Source: Semisulcospira habei (lineage: Eukaryota; Mollusca; Gastropoda; Semisulcospiridae). Taken from it: DNA of 64,000 nucleotides. A program made the position numbers and the translations under genes. This document shows positions 36,401 to 48,400 of this stretch, piece after piece (positions within the stretch are counted from its first letter, which is position 1; every line of letters begins with the position of its first letter). The stretch covers positions 154,788,234 through 154,852,233 of the forward strand of contig BTPG01000003.1 of NCBI GenBank assembly GCA_036245525.1, in the 5' to 3' direction. The notes beneath the pieces were generated by a model. That model searched no databases and was not told the origin of the DNA. It saw only the letters and a program-made list of their open reading frames with translations.

Positions 36401-39400
36401 GCCGGTCGCAGGCAACAACCAAGGTTTCACCTTACCATGTTGGAGAGGCCAGAGGCCAGACCAAGGACCATAGGGGACCAACCGTGTTGCAGAAGCGAAG
36501 CCCCGCACCCCCAACAGTAGAGGCCGCACCACAAAGGTAGCTCCAAGCTAGTACCGTAAACACAGTAATCCAAGGCTAGTGCGGAAAACACAGGAAGTAA
36601 TCCAAGTCCCCAGCACCACAAAGTCCAGGGGAAGCCCCACACATAAACCGACGAAGGTAAACTCCAAGCTAGCACAGTGAACACAGTAATCCAAGGCTAG
36701 CGCGGAAAACACGGGAAGCAATCCAAGTCCCCAACACCACAAAGTCCAGCAGACACGTAACACCGACGAAGGTAAACTCCAAGCTAGCACAGTGAACAGT
36801 CATCCCAGGCTAGTACAGTGAACACGGCAGAACTCCAAGCCACAGTTACGACCGGTCACACCGTACACAGCCAATACGCAGAAGCGTAGGTACACAACCG
36901 TTCACGGAAACCTAAGAAACAGACTGGTAGGAATATGGTGGGCATGTGCCCGGACAGGGATGGAAGGGAGGCTACTCAGGATAGTGGCTAGGTTATGGCA
37001 CCCCTTGTTGCCTCCCCTGCCATATAGGTACACAACCAATTTTGGCTGAAATAAGGTAAGCTAAGACACTCTCTTGGCTTGACTTCGCGAACGAAGATTC
37101 TATAGGGCTTGCCCACGTCGTCTGCAGGCATTTTCGTGGCTGCGGAGGCCAATCCGGGACAGGCAGGTTTGACCGCAGTGGCTGCAGGGGAAGGTCTGGT
37201 CAGGGTTCTGAGTTACGACAACTCTGTTTTTTCTTCTAAGCCGCTTGTCCTTAAGGTTAGCTCTGCGAGAGTCCTCAAAGGAGGTGGCTGCCTTGTGAAT
37301 GGTGGAGCGCTAGGTGTCACGGTCCGCAGCAAGCGAAGACCACTGGCGGTGGTCGATTTGGCAGGCACTAAGCGACTTCTTGAGACCGTCTTTGTATCTC
37401 TTCTTTGGTGCCCCTCTGTCTCGGTGTCCAGTGGCGAGCTCGCCGAACAGAGTGATCTTGGGTAGGCGATGATCCTCCATCCTGGAGACGTGCCCCGCCC
37501 AGCGAAGCTGTGTCCGCAGCAGCAAAGCCTTGATGCTCACAGTTTCTGCCTGTTCAAGGACCTCGACGTTGGTGACATAGTCACTCCAGTGAATGCTGAG
37601 GATGGTATGCAGGCAGCGCTGGTGAAAGCGTTCGAGGAGTCGTAGTTAGCTGCGGTAGAGGGCCCAGGACTCAGAACCGTACAGCAGGGTGGTGAGGACG
37701 ACAGCTCTGTACACGCTGATCTTGGTGCCTTTTTTCAGCTGTTGATTGTGCCACACCCGCTTGAATAGTCGTCCGAAAGCACTGTTCGCTTTTGCCAGCC
37801 TGTTGTCCAGCTCCTTGTCCAGCTTGGCGTCTGACGTGATGATGCAGCCAAGGTAGGTAAACTGGTGTACAGACTTCAGTTCGGACTCGCCGATGGTGAT
37901 GTGGGGAGGGCGATGCTCTTCCTCGGGTGCCGGCTGATGAAGGACCTCTGTCTTTTTCAGACTGACCTCAAGTCCAAAGAGCTGGGCAGCATCTGCGAAG
38001 CAGGACGTAATGCGCTGCAAGGCTCTCTCTGTGTGTGCAACGAGGGCAGCGTCATCAGCGAAGAGCAGCTCACGAATCAGTTGGTCTAGGGTTTTTGTGT
38101 GGGCCTGCAGTCGTCTGAGGTTGAACAGGCTGCCATCGAGACGATACCTGATGTACACTGCGTCGTCATCGTCGAGGTCCACTGTGGCCTGCTTCAACAT
38201 CATGCTGAAGAAGATGGTGAAGAGGGTCGGTGCCAGCACGCAGCCTTGCTTCACGCCGTTGCGAATGGGGAATGGTTCTGAGAGGTCACTGTTTAGTCTG
38301 ACCTGGCCTTGCTGGTCCTCCTGGAGCTGGACGATCATGTTGAGGAACTTTGGGGGACAACCTAGTCGCTCCAGGATCTGCCACATACCTTGCCTGCTCA
38401 CAGTGTCAAACGCTTTTGTTAGGTCGACAAACGTTACGTACAGCCCTTTGTTCTGCTCGCGGCACTTCTCCTGAAGCTGTCTCAGCACAAAGACCATGTC
38501 GGTGGTACTCCTGTTGGCTCTGAAGCCACACTGGCCCTCTGGGAGGTGGTCTTCAGCGATGGCAGGTACCAGCCGATTCAGGAGCAACCTTGCGAGAATT
38601 TTCCCGGCAATGGACAGCAGGGTAATTCCACGATAATTAGAGCAGGCAGACTTCTCTCCTTTGTTCTTGTACAGGGTGATGATGACTGCATCACGGAGAT
38701 CCTTTGGTAGTGTTCCTTTTTCCCAGCAGCAGAGAAAGAGGTCGTGGAGCTTGTTGTGCAGTGCTGGGCCTCCATGTTTCCAGATCTCTGGCGGGATTCC
38801 GTCAATGCCTGCTGCTTTGCCACTCTTGAGCTGGTGGATGGCTGTGAGGGTCTCTTCGGCGGTGGGCGGTTCGTCCAATTCAACCTTTAGTGGAAGGTGT
38901 GGGATTTGGAGGATGACTATTTCTTGAACAGTGCGTTCAGCGCCGAAGAGGTCCTGAAAGTATTCCGACCAGCGGTTCAAGATGGAGGTATTATCTGTGA
39001 GGAGTGCCTGTCCATCAGCGCTTCGCAGGGGACTTTGTACCAGGTGCCTACGGCCATACACTGCTTTCAGTGCTTCGTAGAAGCCCCTGTAGTCACCGTT
39101 GTCAGCGCAGAGCTGGGTCCTCTGTGCGAGTCTGGACCACCACTCGTTCTGGAGCTCTCTAAGCTTGAGCTGGAGACTGCTGCAGATGAGGCGGAGGGCA
39201 GACTTCTTCACAGGGCAGGAAGGCTGGGCTAGGTGGGCCTGGTGGGCGGCTCTTTTTTTTGCTAGAAGTTCCTGGATCTCTACGTCGTTTTCGTCAAACC
39301 AGTCTTTGTTCCTCTTTCTAGCAAAGCCCAAGACTTCCACAGAGGATTTTACAATAGCAGTTTTCAGTTGTTCCCAGAGTGTTTCAGGGGAGGAGTCTGC

Positions 39401-42400
39401 TGGATCAACTGTGTCTTTGAGCATGCGCTGTAAATCGGCCTGAAGGGCAGCTTTCTTGTCGTCACACTGAAGGCTGCAACATCAAGCTTTTTCTTGGGAG
39501 GGCCCCCTTTCTTGGGTTTCAGCTTGAGGCGGAGCCTGAGTTTGCAGCGAACAAGATGGTGGTCAGTGTGGCACTCTGCGCTGGGCATCACTCTGGTGAG
39601 GAGGACGTCACTGCGGTCCCTCTGACGCACTAGGACATAGTCGATAAGGTGCCAGTGCTTGGAGCGAGGATGCATCCAGGTGGTCTTTTGACTGTCCTTT
39701 TGCTGGAAAGTAGTGTTGGTGATGACAAGTTGCTGCTCTGCACAGAGCTCCAACAGTAGGCGACCATTGTCATTGCAGTTCCCAACGCCATGCTTGCCGA
39801 GGACTCCTTTCCAGGCTTCAGAGTCTTGGCCCACTCTGGCGTTGAAGTCGCCAAGAATGATGACTTTGTCTGCAGGGGTGCTCTGCAGGAGGCTGCGCAG
39901 GTCAGAGTAGAACTTGTCTTTTTCTGCAGGCTCTGCCAGGAGGGTTGGGGAGTACACACTGAGAAGGGTGACGTATTGCTGGTGTCTCAGTGGGAGGTGC
40001 ATGGACATGATGCGGTCGGAGTGACCCGTTGGTAGGTTTTCCAACTTAGTCGCAATGGGGGTCTTCACCATGAAGCCCACGCCTGAGAGCCGTCTTTCTG
40101 ATGCAGGCCTGCCTGACCAGTAGAGGGTGTAGCCAGCGCCAAGTTCTTGGAGGCTGCCTTCCTCCGGGAGGCGTACTTCGCGGAGCGCGGCGATGTCGAT
40201 GTTTAACCTCCGCAATTCATGGGCAATGAGGGCGGAGCGACGTTCAGGGCGTCCGCTGTCTGCTGTGTCGAGCATGGTTCGGATGTTCCAGCATGCTACG
40301 TTGAGTCCGGTCGTGGTCGTCATGAGAGTGGATCCATTGTTTTTTCTTGTTTTCTGACCGCATGAGAAGATGCCCGTTGACCGCGGCTAGCCAACTGGGT
40401 TACGAGGGGATGAGCTTTGGTTAGGCCACCTTTTCTAGGCCCCTCTCCGTGTGGAGCAAGCAGTGCTGTCCCTAGAGAAGGCTGCTTGGTCGTTCAGGGT
40501 GTGCCGAGTGACGTTGTCATCCCCAGGTCAACATCAGGCGACCAATATCCTGAACCGCCTGCATGCAGGTTTGAGACTGCGGCTTCCAGTGACATCTTTC
40601 ACCTGCCGTTTTGCCCCTTGCCCATCACTACAGGACTTGGAAAGTTCAGTGTCATAGTCCGTGGGCGCTTCCTAAAGCCTGCGCGGTGGAGCTTTTTGGT
40701 GGAGTGCAGTGTGCGCAGTACTGGCCCCACCCTTTAAACCCTTGGTTCGTTTGCCATGGCCTAGCAAGCTGGGACGGTGGCATCGAGGTCCTCGGGTCGT
40801 AGGTTTTATATCAGACTGTCCTTGTCTTAGTCTCTGGCTCAAAAGCCTTCCCCGGAGACACGGGGGCTTTGATGTCAGGGGTTTCCTCCCTTAGCCTTTC
40901 CGCAGCCAAGCGGCCAGGCCTGCAAGGCAGCAGGGGACTCGTGGGGGCCGGGGTCGTCTATGTCCCGTGCAGATGTGAACATCTGCCCACTGCCCAGACG
41001 GTGACACCAGAGGAGAAAAATCCAACGCCGGAACCCGGTATCGAACCTCGCACCTTTGGCATTGGAGGAAGACGCCTTAACCACTGCGCCACTTCAGCTA
41101 AGACACTATTCCTAGCAGTAATGTCATCGGTAATGTGTTTTGAGGAAACAATACAGGTGAATGGACAAATGGTTGACAGAAACACATGCCCCAGAATAGA
41201 GGGGAAAACCCACCCTGTGGGGATGACCAGGATGACCCTGGGAACTAAAAAGTAGTTAATCCCACCCAAGTCCCCCAGGGCAGACCCGGATAGGGGCTTT
41301 GTGAGAGGTCACTCAAACTGGTATGTTTAGAAAGGTCTTGCCACAAAGTCTTGGGCCAAGTTTAAAAATCTGGCTTGAATATTCTCTGAGAAAATGCCAA
41401 CGTTAAAGTTTATGACGGATGACGGTGGACGACCACTTGCCCAAAACATAGGCTCACTTTTGCTTCACACGTGAGCCAACAAAAAATGCATTTTTCTTTA
41501 AAATAAATTTTTTCGAAAAATACTTACCGATGGTATTATTAATAGGAATGGTTTCTTAGCTAGACTAATTTTAGCCCAAAATTGTTGTGTACGAGTATGG
41601 CCATGATGGCAAGTGAGGGGCGCCATAGCCTAGGCAGTAACCCGAGTAGCCTCCCTTCCAACCCAACCGCGCATGCGCCCAGCGGAAGCTCACTAGTCAG
41701 TTTCTTAGCGGACCAGCAGCAAGCGGGGCAGGTGGGAGGGACCTTCGAGTAATACCATCGGTAAGTATTTTTCGAAAAAATTTATTTTAAAGAAAAATGT
41801 ATTTTTCTTTAAAATAAATTTTTTCGAAAAATACTTACCGATGGTATTACTGAGAGGAAGATGTACTTAACTGACAATTTCAGTCTCCAAAAATTGTTGT
41901 GTGTTGCCACACAACCAGGGACGTACCTCTAGCAAGCAGTTACCTAATCCCCCGAGTGTCTCCCTATCCTTGGAGTAACCTCCCTTCCAAATCTCGCGAG
42001 AGGCCGTTATTTCCAGTTCTATTTGAGCTGACATGCGGCAAGCGGGGAAGGTGGGAGGGAAGTTTGAGTAATACCATCGGTAAGTATTTTTCGAAAAAAT
42101 TTATTTTAAAGAAAAATACATTTATTTCTTCAAAATCGTTACCGATGGTATTACTGAGAGGAAGAATTAAAAAGAGGGGGAGGGTGCCGCTCTAGGGTCA
42201 ATACCCCCAGGTAACTGCTTAGCTAGACCCCTGGCCGGGGCACACTCCCGACAATTTCAGTCAAGTGTTACCTACGGCGCCGCCAGCGCCGGGAGGGAGT
42301 GTTGAGCCACGGCAACGTCAACCACCAGAGCCAGGTTGTGCCGCTGGCTGGAGAGGTCACGCAAGTAAAAACGGGCGAAAGTAGATTCGGCCCGCCAGCC

Positions 42401-45400
42401 CACAGCCGCCACAATGTCCTGCATGGCGCAGTTACGGTCGAAATCGACACTCGCGGAGAAAGCCCGGATCTCGTGTGCCCGAATCCGCAGCCTCGTCGCT
42501 CCCGCAGGCGAGAGGTAATTGTAAGCAGAACGGATAACGCCACGCAGCCAAGCGGAGATCGTTTGGGCGGATATATCGTGCCGGTTCGGAACCAAAGGCA
42601 AGAAAAGGCGGGAAATACCCCGCCGTAAGGGCTTTGACCGGCGGAGATAGATTTTTTAACGCCCGAACCGGATCCTGCTGTCTGTTGAACCGAGCCGTAA
42701 GCCCGGAGCTGTAGGCAAGACGGAAGTATGGAGAGAGCGTGGAGCTCACTCACGCGAGAAGATGTGGCTATGGCCCGCAGGAAGCAGGTCCTCCCCGTCA
42801 AGTCTGAGAACCGGGCCAAGTGCAGCGGTTCAAAAAACGAGCAGAGTTGAGCCATGTTATCACCCACGCAAGGACCCAACGTGGGAGTAGTGATCGGGTC
42901 ACTGGTCGCCGGAGATCAAAATGAGCCATGAGGTCAGCGAGGTCCTTGCAAGATCCCAGATCGGGTCGACCCAAATGGCGGTAAGTGGCAGCCACCATAG
43001 AAAGATAACCTCGAATGGTGATGGGTGGCAAGCCCTGATCCTCGAAGAGCCACAAGAAGAACGCGAATTGGGGCATAGTCAGAGTTGTGGGGGAGAGGTG
43101 TCTCGGCCCACACCACGATAGAAAAACACGCCATTCACCCGCATAAACTTTCCTGGTGGAAGGCCGTCGAGCTGAAGCGATAGCCGCCACTGCTGCATCC
43201 GAGAAACCTCGAGCGGTGAAGGTGCGCCGCACAATCGCCAAGCGTGTAAGAGGAGGCTCTCCTGGCAAGGTTGAAAAAGATCCTGCCAGGGTTGTTTCAG
43301 CAAAATGGTAAGCGTTGGAAGCCATAGCGGGGATCCATGGCGAGACTCAGGAGATCTGTGGTCCAGGTCTTGTTCCAAGAGAACGTTGCCACCAGAAACA
43401 GGACTGCAAGGCAGCCTCGGAGCTTGAGAAGAATCCTGGGTACCAGGACAGACGGAGGGTACGCATAGGCCAAGAGACCCTCCCAGGTGATAGAGAGAGC
43501 ATCCACCGCCCATGCAAGAGAATCTGGAACAGGGGAGACGAAGAGGGGAAGTTGTGCGTTCCACCTCGTCGCAAACAGGTCGATCATGGGTGTCTCCCAG
43601 TGCCGGCAAATCATCCGAAAAAAGGTCGGGGCGAAGAGCCCACTCGGGTATGGAGACACTGGCCATGAAGAGATAAGGAATCTGCCAGCACATTCAGCCG
43701 TCCCGGAATGTGATGTGCCTGTACATAGCGAAATGCCCCGATCCCGACACCACACCAGAATATGGAACAGAAGAATGCAAAGGGAGGGAGAACGGGTCCC
43801 GCCCTGTGTCTGAAGATAGGAGACAACCATCGTGTTGTCGGAGAGAACCAAGACTGCCTGGTTGGTCACGCGTGGTTCCCAAGAGATCAGGGCAAGCCAC
43901 ACTGCTTTGAGCTCCAACCAATTGATGTGTCTGCTCACCAAATACGGTGACCAAACATCCACTGTCGTGTTGAAGTCATGGACCAGGTGAGTGCCCCAAC
44001 CGGAAAGACTGGCATCCGTGCAGATCGACAGGGAAGGAAGCGGGGATGCGAGGGGAACCCCCGACGCCAACCACGCGGAATCCGTCCACCGAAGGAGATG
44101 CGGCCGAACTAAGTGCGACACCGGAACGCAAACCTCCAAATCTCCCGAAGACAGACGCTAAAGAAGGAGGAGATGAAGTTGAATTGGACGCGAGTAGAGC
44201 CGGCCAAGGGGAAGCAAGTCCGCCGCAGCACTGATGAGACCCAAAACTGTAACCACCGTCTCGCCGGAGCCGCGGAAGCAAGCTACATCCGACGGGCCAA
44301 AAGAACCAACTTGTCTAACCGAGCTTGGGGTAGGCGTACCAAGTTCAAGTCGGTCTGAAACTCCATTTCAAGGCGGAGAAAATGGCGAGATGGCGATAGG
44401 TCCGACTTGCCGAAGTGGGCTAGAAAACCGAGGCGATGGAGAAGGGAAAGCAGGGCGTCCCTGTCGGTGGTCAAGCAGGCCGCAACCTGATTCCGGAAAA
44501 GAAGATCATCGAGGCAGTGGGAGGACGGACTGAGAGACGACCTCCGTGCGTGGGAAATCACCGCATCCATAATCCTGGTAAAAACCCAGGGATTGAGAGT
44601 GAGGCCGAAGGGCATCGCCCGGAATGATACACCACTCTGTGGAAGACGAAGCAAAGGTATCGGTGGGCCGAAGGGTGTATAGGAACATGAAGGTATGTAT
44701 CGGCAAGATCCAGACCGACAGCCAAATCCATCGGTTGGACGGCGGCCCGCAGGGCGCGGGTCATTTCCATACGATAGGACGGAGCAGGCAAAATTTTTTT
44801 TTTTTTTTTTTTTTTGAGAGCGGAAAGGTCGATCACCCCGTCCGACTTGGGGACGATGAAGAGACGACTGTAAAAAGCCAGAAAATCTTGTCGCCGGACG
44901 AATTCCGTGGCGGATGTGAGAAGCAAGGAAGCCACTTCGTCCTGTAAAGCCGCCACCTTTAGGGGATCGTTCGGAACCCGAGTCCAAAGCGGGGAGCGGC
45001 GAAGAGGTGGAGGGCGAAGAAGCGAGAGGTGAAGACGCTCCGAAATGGTAGAAAGGAGCCATGGGTCGTCGGGAACAGTGAGACGAAAGATGGTGAGCCA
45101 TGGGCCAGATGTCCGTATGCGTATCCTTCATGGCTTGCCAAGTGGAGCCAAACAGCAAAGTACCGCCGATGGGCGACTGGCGGAGCTGAGCCTTGACTGT
45201 CGAAGAAAACCCAGAACAACCAGCAAGAACTGCATCCCGTCTAATGAAATCACAGTTGATGGCGGCAGCCATCGTATTTGCAGAAGCATGGTACGAAGCC
45301 CGATTAGCCACCACCGAAAGAGAATGTATCTCTCGCAGCGGCGCAGTAGAGTGTGGATCCCAATGGTCGTCAAGAGCGCGTACCATCGCCTTGGTAGCGA

Positions 45401-48400
45401 GATCGCGGAAGCTGGAGCAGACCAGCGTGTTGCGGATTATGACAGCAGTTGTATCAAAACCGCGAGGGACCCGGGCAAAAGCGAAGCGGCGTTCACCCAC
45501 CTGTAAATCCACCGCATCATCGAGCTAAGGCAAAGGGCACGCAAAAGCCTGAGAGTGACCTGCGTACCAACGGTGGGGAAGCGAATGTCTACGCCTTCAG
45601 GCCACCGAGTATCAGAAAAGAAGAGAGGCTCTTTGAAAGTGCCAAAAGGCAATTGCGCCGGGAACGCCTCCGCCAGATCTCGAAAGCCAGATGGTGGCGG
45701 AAGAGATCGGAAATGCTTAGGTTGAAGGGAAACATCCACCGAAGCCGACGCCTTTTGCTGCAGAGGAGGTGTAGGGAGGCAATTCGGCCCGTCAACCCAT
45801 AAATCCGCCGCATCTTCGGCGTCTGGGGGAAGAGAGCGAAGAATGAGGTCGGGGGCCTCGTCCAAGGACCGTAGAGTCTCGACACCCGGAGTGAAACAGT
45901 CCGAGGACGGAGAACAGCTGTGCGGAGAGTCCGCGGGTAAAGGACTCTAGACGGAGAAGGTGCGGCAAAACCCCAAGGTCGAAAGCAGAATCCACCGGAT
46001 GAAGGCGAAGAACATCCTCTTGAACCGGCGTTGCCAAGCGCCAGGGGAAACAGGACCCTTGAAAAGAGTAACGATCGCGCGGTGGCTGGAGAGAAGATCG
46101 CCGAGGGACGGATGAGGAGTCCAGGTGCCCAGTTCGCCGAGAACTCCTACAGTCATATGAAGAAGAATAAGAAGAACGACGCCGTAAGGAAGAGGGCAGA
46201 TGCTGACAGCTCTCAGGCAAAAGCGGGCGACGAGCAGGAGAACGGGAACGGGACCAGGACTGTCCCCCCTCTGGAGCACGATGAAGGTGGCGTCGACAGC
46301 ACTGCGAAGGACGTTCGAAGCGAAGGGGATCCACCCGTCATCGAGAGGCGTGTCACGAGCGACGGGGGGCAGGAGAAACCCAGGGATCATGGTGACAGGG
46401 GACGGACGATGGTGTAGGATCCCGAAGGGAAACGTCTGCAATAGGAGAATAAAACCGACGGGAGGGGTGAGAAATACGCCAAGAGGACGTACCAAGTGTG
46501 GCACGAGTGCGCGGTGACTGGCTTTTAGCCAGGGCGCGAGGAGACAGTGGTTGAGACGAAGCGCCGAGCAACGAGTCGTGATGTGACGACAATTGTTGAA
46601 GTTGCGACAGAAAAGTGCAATTGGGTAAAGTCACGTCTGGCTGGAGAGGGCACGCGCCAGGGACTGCCGATGGTCCTGTCTCCTCTCCCCAAAACGATGG
46701 GCTTGACTCCGTTGGAGACCCGTCTTAGAAGGCCGAGTCTGCGGAGCTGGCTGAGTTGCGCGGTGACTGGCTTTTAACCAGGGCGCGAGGAGACAGTGGT
46801 TGAGCCGAAGCGCCGAGCAACAAGTCGTGATGTGACGACAATTGTTGATTTTTTTTTTTTTTTTTTTTTTTTTTTGTTTTTTTTGTTTTTGCGATGGAAA
46901 AGTGCAATTGAGTAAAGTCACGTCTGGCTGGAGAGGGCACGCGCCAGGGACTGCCGATGGTCGCTGTCTCCTCCCCCAAATGATGGGGTTGCCTCCGTTG
47001 GAGACCCGTCTTAGAAGGCCGGGTCTGCGGGGCTGGCTGCGAAATACGCTCATATGAGCGGGGGCGTACATTCTCACCTGGTGTAAAACCACCCGCAGCG
47101 GGAGGGAAGGTTTCCAACACCCGCGCCTGAGTGGCAAAGAGCTGCAGAGAAGAAACACAGATAGCGGCAGAGCTGGTGGTGATAGGGCAAAGAGGAGCTT
47201 CGTCGGACTGTACAGGGCGCTGACGACGGTAGAATTTCCACATTTCGGACCAGCGATCTTCTTCCCACGAAGCACAAAAATCACAAGTGTGGTCCGATGC
47301 ACATCCCGAGCCAGGCAGGCAGCACGGATGTAAGTTACTAGGCCACTGGAAATTTTTACAGTTGGGGCACGTTTTTTAAGAAGAAAACTGCAACAGTGAA
47401 CAGAGCGGAAATGAAACGCGCGTAGCCCAGAGGCTACGTAACCGAGCAGACGACCGTTAAAACCGACAATCGAAGACGAATTCGAAACGAACGGCAAAAT
47501 GCCGCAAATCCACGGAAATTGCCCAATTCGCCACAATCATCGCGGGAGGCAATGTCCGAGGCCTTACCTGGCCTTGTTAAGACAAACAAGGCTGAAGAAC
47601 GGACAAAAAAGACGATGATAACAGGAGACTGAGAAAGAAGGAACTAAACAAAATGGCAGTCAAGTATGAACTGGAAATAACGGCCTCTCGCGAGATTTGG
47701 AAGGGAGGTTACTCCAAGGATAGGGAGACACTCGGGGGATTAGGTAACTGCTTGCTAGAGGTACGTCCCTGGTTGTGTGGCAACACACAACAATTTTTGG
47801 AGACTGAAATTGTCAGTTAAGTACATCTTCCTCTCAGTAATACCATCGGTAACGATTTTGAAGAAATAAATGTATTTGTTTCCTCAAAACACATTACCGA
47901 TGGTATTACTAATAGGAAGAATCCCGAATAGGAGGCGGGTGCCGCTATAACGCCCCTAACCTATCCCCAGAGGCAACTAGAGCTGCCGCCCCTAAGCAAC
48001 CTCCTGATAATTTTAGCAAAACACATTACCGATGGTATTACTAATAGGAAGAATCCTGAATAGGAGGCAGGTGTCGCTATAACGCCCCTAACCTATCCCC
48101 AGAGGCAACTAGAGCCGCCGCCCCTAAGCAACCTCCCGATAATTTTAGCAAAGATACTTATGGCGCCTAAGGCGCCGGGAGGGAGTGTTGCGCCGCCACG
48201 ATGTCTCCTACCAGCGAAAGGTTCTGGCGCTGGCCGGAGAGGTCCCTCAGGTAGAAGCGGGCGAAGGTAGTCTCCGCTCGCCAACCCACGGCCACCACGA
48301 TGTCTTTGACAGCACAGTTGCGGTCGAATGCAAGGCTTGCAGCCATGGCTCTGATCTCATGCGCCCTGATGTTCATGTGTTTGGCTGTATCAGGGGCGAG

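Larger units (their letters stand above)
37071..41095 (-). mobile_element. LINE-B: near full-length 4.0-kb non-LTR retrotransposon with tRNA-like 5' head
   Basis: Flanked by exact AGCTAAGACACT at 37059-37070 and 41096-41107. Order on the minus strand: tRNA-like promoter sequence (41095-41020), 5' UTR, AP endonuclease, RT, C-terminal zinc finger, ~30-bp 3' UTR ending in CTTCGTTCGCGAAG. No poly(A) or tandem tail. Confidence 0.92.
31850..41150 (-). mobile_element. DIRS-3: DIRS-type retrotransposon, truncated, carrying LINE-B
   Basis: The left end is lost inside the recombinase gene (before the HxxR/Tyr boxes), together with the left terminal repeat and internal complementary region. The right terminal repeat is 36930-37070 plus 41096-41150, split by LINE-B. 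Gene order on minus strand as in the others; all genes broken. Confidence 0.85.
31715..41296 (-). mobile_element. Retroposon with 13-bp target duplication, carrying DIRS-3
   Basis: CTTTGTGAGAGGT occurs at 31702-31714 and 41297-41309. The 3' end (left, minus strand) is 31715-31849 with TACATTGGTTAACGTCC near its end; the 5' part is 41151-41296. The element type is not certain (LINE or SINE). Confidence 0.75.
30697..41485. repeat. Element R copy 3, split by a 9.6-kb nested insertion
   Basis: Left part 30697-31714: CAAGAAAGGCGAAGCC start and ~160-190 bp units at 31030, 31221, 31388 and 31549. Right part 41310-41485 completes it (AGAAAATGCCAACG...GGCTCACTTTTGCTTCACAC). Between them is the insertion 31715-41296. 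Confidence 0.85.
41801..47871 (-). mobile_element. DIRS-4: DIRS-type retrotransposon of a distinct subfamily, inserted in DIRS-5
   Basis: Left end ATTTTTCTTTAAAATAAATT; right end ...GATTTTGAAGAAATAAAT. Terminal repeats 41830-42025 and 47675-47850 are inverse copies (AGACTGAAATTGTCAGTTAA, CCTCTCGCGAGATTTGGAAG). Internal complementary region at 42075-42150, centre AC at about 42117. GT (41799-41800; 47872-47873) borders both ends. Genes on minus strand. Confidence 0.92.

Noticed and set aside
41020..41095. A genuine tRNA gene on the minus strand
   Set aside because: A and B boxes are present with correct spacing, but there is no pairing acceptor stem and no clear anticodon arm, and the sequence lies inside a LINE insertion.
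41490..41798. A separate short DIRS fragment unrelated to DIRS-5
   Set aside because: Its sequence is the inverse of the DIRS-5 right terminal repeat (54720-54910) and its inner edge continues exactly into 47874 once DIRS-4 is removed.
45045..45506. Plus-strand open frames opposite the DIRS-4 and DIRS-5 genes
   Set aside because: They are antisense shadows of GC-rich coding sequence and show none of the family motifs.
46631..47536. 301-codon minus-strand open frame as a new protein
   Set aside because: The conserved gag motif lies in another frame of the same strand; this frame crosses the homopolymer and the duplication and has no similarity to the other DIRS copies.
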